From Cetobacterium sp. UBA6069 (GTDB taxonomy: Bacteria > Fusobacteriota > Fusobacteriia > Fusobacteriales > Fusobacteriaceae): a stretch of DNA of 7,677 nucleotides. A program made the position numbers and the translations under genes. Shown in pieces: positions 1 to 5,368 of this stretch. Numbering within the stretch: the stretch's first letter is position 1; every line of letters begins with the position of its first letter. The stretch is from NCBI GenBank assembly GCA_002428805.1, contig DIXX01000063.1:21286-28962 (forward strand), in the 5' to 3' direction. The notes below the pieces were generated by a model. The model had not been told where the DNA came from and did not search any database. It worked only from the letters and a program-made list of their open reading frames with translations.

Positions 1-18
1 AAATTGGATAGAGTTTAT

Positions 19-26
19 AGGAGGAG
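19..26 (+). promoter_or_regulatory. Ribosome binding site of hom, fixes the start at 31
   Basis: AGGAGGAG is a near-ideal Shine-Dalgarno sequence four bases before the ATG at 31. It decides the start in favour of this ATG over the in-frame TTG at 4, which has no visible ribosome binding site inside the window and would add nine residues before the Rossmann strand. Confidence 0.85.
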
Positions 27-30
27 TAAG

Positions 31-984
31 ATGAAAATAGGAATTATAGGTGTTGGAACTGTTGGTGGAGGAGTACTAGAGCTTTTAGATAAAGAGAGAA
101 AAAATATAGAAAAAAGAGTTGGAGAAAAAATAGAGATATCTTGGATTTGTGATTTGAAGGAAAGTGTAAATAGAGAACAAAATTATAGATTCACTAAAAA
201 TTATGAGGATATTTTAAAAGATGAGAGTGTAGAAACTATAATTGAGTTAATCGGAGGAAATTCAACAGCGTTTCATATAGCTAAAGAAACTTTGAAGAGT
301 GGAAAAAACTTAATAACTGCAAATAAATATCTTTTAGCAACAAAAGGAAAAGAGATTTTTAAATTAGCAAAAGAAAATGGTGTGAAAATTTTTTTTGAAG
401 GAGCTGTTGCAGGTGGAACCCCAGCCGTATCATCAATTTATGAGGGAACATTTTCTGGAGGGATAAAAAAAATAAGAGGGATTTTAAATGGAACATCTAA
501 CTATATTTTGAGTAAGATGGAAGAGGGATATAGCTATGAAAAAGCTCTTAGTGTGGCTCAGAGTAATGGATATGCAGAACTAGATCCAACATTTGATGTA
601 AAAGGTATTGACACTGCTCATAAGATTAGTTTATTATCATATTTAGTATGGGGTGAACTTATCGATTTTGAAAATATTAAAATAGAAGGAATTGATAAAA
701 TAACAAAAGAACAAGTTGAAGCCGCTAAAGTTTTAGGAAAAAGATTTAAGCTTATAGGTGAAGCAGTAAAGAGTAAGGATGGAATAAAAATATATGTAAA
801 ACCATCCTTAGTGGGTGAAGAAGATCAATTGTATGGAGTGAAAGATGTGTATAATGGAATTGAAAGCTATGGAGAGCATCTAGGAGAGATATTCTTCTAT
901 GGTAAGGGTGCTGGAGCATTACCAACAGCGAATGCAATTATAGCTGACTTATATAAAGTTAAAAATTCAAATGCTTGGAATTAG
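31..984 (+). CDS. hom: Homoserine dehydrogenase, short form without ACT domain
   Basis: This cytosolic enzyme reduces L-aspartate 4-semialdehyde to L-homoserine with NAD(P)H, the branch point toward methionine and threonine. The 317-residue product opens with a Rossmann nucleotide-binding loop (GVGTVG, residues 7-12), followed by TANK ending at Lys99, GAVAGGTP, and the substrate-domain motif NGTSNYI. The catalytic cluster is intact: Glu183, Asp194 and Lys198 have the same 11 and 4 residue spacing as Glu208, Asp219 and Lys223 of the yeast enzyme. The protein stops just after the family's final core motif (GAGALPTANA). It therefore lacks the C-terminal ACT domain of about 90-100 residues found in most bacterial Hom proteins of about 430 residues; short forms are known in archaea and Thermus. 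The gene is followed 13 bases later by metH, so the two are probably cotranscribed. With no ACT domain, threonine feedback through this domain is not expected (inference). The promoter must lie upstream of the window. Confidence 0.95.
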   Translation: MKIGIIGVGTVGGGVLELLDKERKNIEKRVGEKIEISWICDLKESVNREQNYRFTKNYEDILKDESVETIIELIGGNSTAFHIAKETLKSGKNLITANKYLLATKGKEIFKLAKENGVKIFFEGAVAGGTPAVSSIYEGTFSGGIKKIRGILNGTSNYILSKMEEGYSYEKALSVAQSNGYAELDPTFDVKGIDTAHKISLLSYLVWGELIDFENIKIEGIDKITKEQVEAAKVLGKRFKLIGEAVKSKDGIKIYVKPSLVGEEDQLYGVKDVYNGIESYGEHLGEIFFYGKGAGALPTANAIIADLYKVKNSNAWN

Positions 985-985
985 A

Positions 986-994
986 AAAGGGGGG
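986..994 (+). promoter_or_regulatory. Ribosome binding site of metH, fixes the start at 998
   Basis: An A-plus-six-G run (AAAGGGGGG) lies three bases before the ATG at 998. An in-frame ATG at 971 overlaps the end of hom and has only an A/T-rich region before it. The start at 998 also puts the first conserved strand (VLDGATGT) close to the N-terminus, as is usual for MetH. Confidence 0.8.
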
Positions 995-997
995 AAT

Positions 998-3900
998 ATG
1001 TTCGTTCAAAATAAAATATATGTGTTAGATGGTGCTACTGGAACAGCAATTCAAAGTTATAATCTAGAGGAGAAGGACTATATTTTTGAAGGGAAAGGGT
1101 ATAAAGGGTGTCATGATATATTAAATATAACTAGAAAAGATATAGTTTTAGATGTACATAGAAGATATATCGAAGCAGGTGCTGATATCATTGAAACAAA
1201 TACATTCAATTCAAATAGCGTTTCTTTAAAAGATTATGGTATTGAAAACAAATCCTACAGCTTATCATTTGAGGGAGCTAGATTAGCTAAAGAGGCTGTT
1301 ATAAATTCAAAAAGAAAAGTTTTAATTGCAGGCTCTATAGGGCCAACAAATAAAAGTGCATCTATCCCAACTAAAAGTAGTATTTTAGATAGAGAGATTA
1401 GCTTTAATGAGTTATATGAAAGTTATTGCATTCAAGCACAGGGTTTATATGATGGCGGAGCTGATCTGTTTTTAATAGAAACAATTTTTGATGGTTTAAA
1501 TGCAAAAGCAGCAGTTATGGCTTGTGAAGAGATTTCAGAGAAAGTTGGAAGAAAAATTCCCATAATGATTTCAGCCACGGTTGATAGAAATGGGAAAATA
1601 TTATCGGGGCAAGATATAAAGTCTCTTATAACATCTTTAGATAGAGACAGTATTGTTTCTTTTGGACTGAATTGCTCTTTTGGTGCAAAAGATTTGATAC
1701 CTTTAATTGAATCGTTAAGTGAATATACAGATAAGATGTTATCCGTATACCCTAACGCTGGATTTCCAGATGAAAATGGTGAATATCTAGAAAAGCCAGA
1801 GATGATGTTAGAATATTTAAAAGATTTGATTGATAATAAAAAAATAAATATTATTGGAGGGTGTTGTGGAACAACTCCAAAACATATTGAACTGATAAGT
1901 AAATATTCTGAAGGAAAAGCTCCAAGAGAGGTTCAAAAAGACGCGAACAAAGGTTTTTTTTTATCTGGGAATAGCCCATTAAAAGATAACTTAGATTTTT
2001 ATTTGGTTGGAGAGAGAAACAATGTTGCAGGATCTAGAAAATTTAAGAGATTGATAGAAGAAAAAAGGTATGAAGAGGCTGTAGAGATTGCTCGAGAACA
2101 GATTGAAAATGGAGCTAGTATAATCGATATAAATTTAGATGATGCTCTTTTAGATTCTAAAATTGAGATGGAAACATTTTTGAAAACTTTAAGTAATGAT
2201 GTAGCTGTTTCACAGATACCTATAATGGTAGATTCTTCAAACTTTGATGTGATAGAGGTTGCGTTGAAAAATATTCCTGGAAAGGCTATTGTAAACTCGA
2301 TCAGCTTGAAGGAGGGAGAGAGGGAGTTTCTAAGAAAGGCTAAAGTTATTAAGAGTTATGGAGCTGCGGTTGTTGTTATGGCTTTTGATGAAGATGGCCA
2401 AGGAGTAGAGTACAATAGAAAAATAGAGATTTGCAAAAGAGCGTATAATCTCCTAATAAAAAATGGATGGAAAAAAGAGAATATTGTTTTTGATCCAAAT
2501 ATCTTGACTATAGGTACTGGAAGAGAGGAGGACAGATATCACGCTGTAGATTTTATTCGAGCTACAGAATGGATATCTAAAAATTTAGAGGGGGTTAAAA
2601 TTAGTGGAGGAATAAGTAATATATCTTTTGCTTTTAGAGGAAATAATAGATTAAGAAAACTTATTCATGATAGATTTTTAAAAAAAGCAGTTGAAAAAGG
2701 TTTGAATATGGGGATTGTAAATCCAAATGAAAAAGAGCTAGAGTTTTCTGAGGAATTGATTTCTTTAGTGGATAGATTAATAGATGGTGAAGATGTCGTT
2801 GAAGAAATTCTAGATACATTTAAAATTGTGAAAACAGAAGAGCCAAATATAGAGGATTCATCGAGTAAGAAGATGGAAAAAAGTGTTGAAGAAAGATTAA
2901 AATCTAAAATATTAGAGGGTAAGCTTATAAATTTAGAGAGTGATATAGATAATGCTTTAAAAACGTATAGCCCATTAGATATTATTCAAAATATATTGAT
3001 GGACGCTCTTCAAGAGGTGGGGGATAGATTTGAAAAAGGAGAGTTTTATCTTCCACAGATTATAAAATCAGCGGTTGTGATGGAAAATGCTGTAAAATAT
3101 TTAATGCCACAGATATCAGATAAAAAAGCCTATAAAAACAAAAAAGGAAAGATATTGATGTGTACAGTAAAAGGGGATGTTCATGATATTGGAAAAAATA
3201 TAACTAAAACTGTTTTAGAATGTAATGGTTATGAAGTTATTGATTTAGGGGTTATGGTTGAAAAAGAAAATATATATGATTCCGCTATAGAAAATGGTGT
3301 TGATGCGGTTACATTAAGTGGATTAATCACTCCATCTTTACGTGAAATGGAGAATGTATTAAAGTTATTTAATGAAAAAAAACAGACACTTCCTATAATT
3401 GTTAGTGGGGCTGCAACCTCTAAGTTACATACAGCTTTGAAATTAGAACCAATATATGAAAATTGTGTTTTTCATGTATTGGATGCTTCTTCGACGGTTG
3501 TTTTATTAGACTCTTTATTTGGAGAAAAATCAGAGCTATTTAAAAAAGGGATAAAGCTTGAATATGAAAAGTTAAAAAATCTTTATTACGAAACAAAAAG
3601 TAAGCAGGTGAATAAAAATATAGATTTAGCTAGATTAGAAGCAGTTTCAAAAAACTATACGCCAGTATCTCCTAAAACATTCGAAAGGTTTATTTTAGAT
3701 ATTCCTATTGAAAAGGTTATATCAAAGATTAATTGGAGTATATTTTTATCAGTTTTAAAAGTTAAGGGAAGTTCAGAGGAGAAAAATATATTAGCTGAAG
3801 CTACTAAAATTTTAAAAGATTGGTCAGAAAAAGGTATTTCGGTAAAAGCTATTTATAGAATCTATAAAATTAGAAAAGCTAAAGATTGTTTAGATATTGA

Positions 3901-4378
3901 TGGATATAAAATTCCTTTGGTTAGAAATCAAGGGGTTACAAATGAATCTCTAGCAGATTATTTAGAGGATGAAGATTATTTAGGTCTATTTTTTGCGAGT
4001 GTTAAAGCTGATAATGAAAAAGATATATTCGAACAACTTCTAGCTAACACATTGGTAGAAGCATCTGCTGAATACCTACAGAATTACGTTTCTGAAAATA
4101 ACTGGTATGTAAAAATAAGACCAGCAATAGGGTATCCCTCTCTACCTGATCACTCATTAAAAAAAGAGGTTTTTGAACTTTTAAAAGCAGAGGATATCGG
4201 AGTAAAACTGACGGAAAACTTCTCAATGGAACCTGCAGCAACAGTTTGTGGAATATATATAGGGAATTCAAAAAGTGAGTATATTTCGCCAAGAGTTATA
4301 TTAGATGATCAAATTGAAGAGATTTCTAAAATTAAATCAATTACTCCATTGACTTTAAAAAAGTATATGGGTATCTAA
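998..4378 (+). CDS. metH: Cobalamin-dependent methionine synthase (5-methyltetrahydrofolate:homocysteine methyltransferase)
   Basis: This cytosolic enzyme transfers the methyl group of 5-methyltetrahydrofolate to homocysteine through methylcobalamin, giving methionine. The product is 1126 residues with all four MetH modules in order. The homocysteine domain (about 1-310) has the zinc ligands Cys226, Cys289 and Cys290. The pterin-binding domain (about 330-600) has GERNN at 338-342, VDSSN and DPNILTIGTG. The cobalamin part (about 640-850) has the helical cap motif YLPQIIKSA and DVHDIG at 727-732, where His729 is the expected lower cobalt ligand. The C-terminal activation domain (about 885-1126) has INW at 911-913, RPAIGYP from Arg1041, and MEPAATVCGIY from Met1077. 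These last motifs bind S-adenosylmethionine for reductive reactivation in E. coli MetH. The activation domain is about 80 residues shorter than in E. coli and its middle is divergent. The gene lies 13 bases after hom and ends at a strong hairpin terminator. No B12 riboswitch lies between hom and metH. Confidence 0.97.
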   Translation: MFVQNKIYVLDGATGTAIQSYNLEEKDYIFEGKGYKGCHDILNITRKDIVLDVHRRYIEAGADIIETNTFNSNSVSLKDYGIENKSYSLSFEGARLAKEAVINSKRKVLIAGSIGPTNKSASIPTKSSILDREISFNELYESYCIQAQGLYDGGADLFLIETIFDGLNAKAAVMACEEISEKVGRKIPIMISATVDRNGKILSGQDIKSLITSLDRDSIVSFGLNCSFGAKDLIPLIESLSEYTDKMLSVYPNAGFPDENGEYLEKPEMMLEYLKDLIDNKKINIIGGCCGTTPKHIELISKYSEGKAPREVQKDANKGFFLSGNSPLKDNLDFYLVGERNNVAGSRKFKRLIEEKRYEEAVEIAREQIENGASIIDINLDDALLDSKIEMETFLKTLSNDVAVSQIPIMVDSSNFDVIEVALKNIPGKAIVNSISLKEGEREFLRKAKVIKSYGAAVVVMAFDEDGQGVEYNRKIEICKRAYNLLIKNGWKKENIVFDPNILTIGTGREEDRYHAVDFIRATEWISKNLEGVKISGGISNISFAFRGNNRLRKLIHDRFLKKAVEKGLNMGIVNPNEKELEFSEELISLVDRLIDGEDVVEEILDTFKIVKTEEPNIEDSSSKKMEKSVEERLKSKILEGKLINLESDIDNALKTYSPLDIIQNILMDALQEVGDRFEKGEFYLPQIIKSAVVMENAVKYLMPQISDKKAYKNKKGKILMCTVKGDVHDIGKNITKTVLECNGYEVIDLGVMVEKENIYDSAIENGVDAVTLSGLITPSLREMENVLKLFNEKKQTLPIIVSGAATSKLHTALKLEPIYENCVFHVLDASSTVVLLDSLFGEKSELFKKGIKLEYEKLKNLYYETKSKQVNKNIDLARLEAVSKNYTPVSPKTFERFILDIPIEKVISKINWSIFLSVLKVKGSSEEKNILAEATKILKDWSEKGISVKAIYRIYKIRKAKDCLDIDGYKIPLVRNQGVTNESLADYLEDEDYLGLFFASVKADNEKDIFEQLLANTLVEASAEYLQNYVSENNWYVKIRPAIGYPSLPDHSLKKEVFELLKAEDIGVKLTENFSMEPAATVCGIYIGNSKSEYISPRVILDDQIEEISKIKSITPLTLKKYMGI

Positions 4379-4412
4379 AAATGACGCCGAGCTAAAACTT
4401 GGCGTCATTTTT
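4377..4412. terminator. Bidirectional intrinsic terminator between metH and the HAD gene
   Basis: The left arm (4377-4391) and right arm (4398-4412) pair over 15 positions with a single G-U wobble, around a six-base loop (CTAAAA). The GC-rich core is GACGCC/GGCGTC. An A-tract on the left and a T-tract on the right give a U-run whichever strand is transcribed. The hairpin begins inside the metH stop codon and ends 11 bases before the stop codon of the convergent gene, so it can end both transcripts. Confidence 0.93.
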
Positions 4413-4423
4413 AATAAACATTT

Positions 4424-5218
4424 TTATATACTCAAATTGAAGACTTCAGCTAGATATTTAGCTACCCCATTTTCATCATTACTAAAATCTAATGTTTCAA
4501 ACTCTTTTTTCAAATCCTCAAAACCGTTTCTCATAACTAGGCCTTTCCCTGCAAACTTTAACATCTCATAGTCATTAAATGCATCTCCAAAAGCTATTGT
4601 ATGCTTTAGCTCTATATTTTTAGAATCTGCTATTATTTTTAAAGCCTTTCCTTTTGAAGTCTCAAAGTGAACTACATCTAGATAATCCTCTTGAGATATA
4701 AATGAATTGATCTCTTCGAAAGTGTTGAAATAAGCTGTAAGTTTTTTTAACTTATCATTATCTTTACTCATTAAAACTACTTTTTCAAAAATAAACGAAT
4801 TTATATTTTCTTTATTTACTTCAATATGGTTTTGAATAGGGTTATGTAAAAATGCATTTGCTAAATCTAAGGTTCCCTCTCCTATATAGACTTGTGTACC
4901 GTATGTCGCAAAAAATATACAATCTTGAATTAAAGATGTTTCGAAAATTTCTGTAGCAATTTTAGAGTCAATTATTCTTTGAAAAATTAATTCTCCATCT
5001 TTATTGTATATAGTAGAACCATTATTGCAAATTATTTCAGTGTTAAGATTTAAAATATCATGAATATGTTGAGCACCACTAAGACTTCTACCTGTAGCAA
5101 TTACAAAATGAATGCCTTTTTCCTTTAACAAATCAATTACTTTCTTGGTGTAATCCGATATCTCTTTATTACTATTAACCAGTGTTCCGTCTAAATCTGA
5201 AATTATTAATTTATACAT
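4424..5218 (-). CDS. Cof-type HAD-IIB family phosphatase
   Basis: This is a 264-residue haloacid dehalogenase-superfamily hydrolase of the Cof/IIB type. Such enzymes remove phosphate from small metabolites such as sugar phosphates, nucleotides or cofactor intermediates. All four HAD motifs are visible: motif I DLDGT with nucleophile Asp8 and acid/base Asp10, motif II Thr42 in ATGRS, motif III Lys189 in SKGKAL, and motif IV GDAFND with Asp212 and Asp216. The cap domain falls between motifs II and III (about residues 85-185), the C2 position typical of IIB enzymes, and sets the substrate; the substrate cannot be read from it. There is no signal peptide or membrane segment, so it is cytosolic. 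The start is supported by AGGGGGAG three bases upstream and by a promoter at 5251-5279. It is convergent with metH and divergent from the cyclic-di-GMP gene, so it is probably transcribed alone. A role in pyridoxal or flavin phosphate turnover would be a guess. Confidence 0.93.
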   Translation of the reverse strand: MYKLIISDLDGTLVNSNKEISDYTKKVIDLLKEKGIHFVIATGRSLSGAQHIHDILNLNTEIICNNGSTIYNKDGELIFQRIIDSKIATEIFETSLIQDCIFFATYGTQVYIGEGTLDLANAFLHNPIQNHIEVNKENINSFIFEKVVLMSKDNDKLKKLTAYFNTFEEINSFISQEDYLDVVHFETSKGKALKIIADSKNIELKHTIAFGDAFNDYEMLKFAGKGLVMRNGFEDLKKEFETLDFSNDENGVAKYLAEVFNLSI

Positions 5219-5221
5219 TTT

Positions 5222-5229
5222 CTCCCCCT
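5222..5229 (-). promoter_or_regulatory. Ribosome binding site of the HAD phosphatase gene
   Basis: On the minus strand this reads AGGGGGAG, three bases before the ATG at 5218. It supports that start codon; the protein also begins directly with the beta strand leading into motif I, so no upstream extension is needed. Confidence 0.8.
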
Positions 5230-5250
5230 GTTAAAGTGTTATTTGAAAAT

Positions 5251-5279
5251 ATTATAGTATTAAAAAGTCATAAATTCAA
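5251..5279 (-). promoter_or_regulatory. Sigma-70-type promoter of the HAD phosphatase gene
   Basis: On the minus strand a -35 box TTGAAT (5279-5274) is followed after 17 bases by a consensus -10 box TATAAT (5256-5251). Transcription would start near 5244, leaving a leader of about 25 bases that contains the ribosome binding site. The spacing and the -10 match are optimal. Its -35 box lies nine bases from the -35 box of the divergent gene's promoter. Confidence 0.8.
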
Positions 5280-5289
5280 TATTAATATT
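5278..5289. repeat. 12-bp perfect AT palindrome between divergent -35 boxes
   Basis: AATATTAATATT is its own reverse complement. It sits at the midpoint between the two divergent promoters and touches both -35 boxes, which are themselves near mirror images (TTCAA and TTGAA). It could be an operator that affects both genes, but an A/T-only palindrome in such AT-rich DNA may be chance. Confidence 0.4.
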
Positions 5290-5316
5290 TGAAAAAAATG
5301 AAATATGTGTTAGAAT
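5289..5316 (+). promoter_or_regulatory. Promoter P1 of the cyclic-di-GMP gene
   Basis: A -35 box TTGAAA (5289-5294) is followed after 16 bases by TAGAAT (5311-5316), preceded by the extended -10 dinucleotide TG (5308-5309). Transcription would start near 5323, giving a leader of about 46 bases. The -10 lies in the first copy of the 12-bp direct repeat. Confidence 0.65.
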
Positions 5317-5338
5317 GTTATAAAACATGTGTTAGAAT
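5305..5338 (+). repeat. 12-bp direct repeat, two copies 22 bp apart, each with an extended -10
   Basis: ATGTGTTAGAAT occurs at 5305-5316 and again at 5327-5338, identical, with a start-to-start distance of 22 bases or about two helical turns. Both copies contain TGTTAGAAT, which fits an extended -10 element. The second copy has no good -35 box at the right distance, so it is either a weaker second promoter (start near 5345) or the pair forms a binding site for a regulator on one face of the helix. Confidence 0.6.
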
Positions 5339-5349
5339 ATGAACAGATT

Positions 5350-5364
5350 AGGAGTAAAGGGAAG
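5350..5364 (+). promoter_or_regulatory. Ribosome binding region of the cyclic-di-GMP gene
   Basis: Two purine blocks precede the ATG at 5369: AGGAG (5350-5354), which is rather distant, and AAGGGAAG (5357-5364), four bases away. The second is the better placed. The reading frame has no earlier usable start, and the receiver-like fold begins directly after this ATG. Confidence 0.65.
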
Positions 5365-5368
5365 TTAA

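Noticed and set aside
4..30. N-terminal extension of hom from the TTG at 4
   Set aside because: It has no visible ribosome binding site, and the AGGAGGAG before the ATG at 31 fixes the start there.
1..34. Possible 3' end of an upstream gene, either a frame ending TGA at 32-34 (overlapping the hom ATG as ATGA) or a frame ending TAG at 9-11
   Set aside because: At most ten codons are visible in either frame and they match nothing recognisable, so neither can be called. An upstream operon partner is nevertheless likely, since no promoter is seen before hom.
971..997. Earlier in-frame ATG of metH at 971, overlapping hom
   Set aside because: The strong G-run Shine-Dalgarno lies between it and the ATG at 998, and the extra nine residues add nothing conserved.
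985..997. Possible regulatory RNA (cobalamin or SAM riboswitch) between hom and metH
   Set aside because: The gap is only 13 bases. Any such element would have to precede the operon outside this window.
4044..4292. 82-codon minus-strand reading frame inside metH
   Set aside because: It is antisense to the conserved activation domain of metH, with low-complexity Leu/Ser-rich translation and no recognisable motif. A similar 61-codon frame at 752-937 opposite hom is rejected for the same reason.
5339..5368. Nine-codon mini reading frame whose TAA directly abuts the ATG of the cyclic-di-GMP gene
   Set aside because: It has no Shine-Dalgarno of its own and would be present only on transcripts from P1. 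It contains the purine blocks that serve the real start, so it is most likely accidental.
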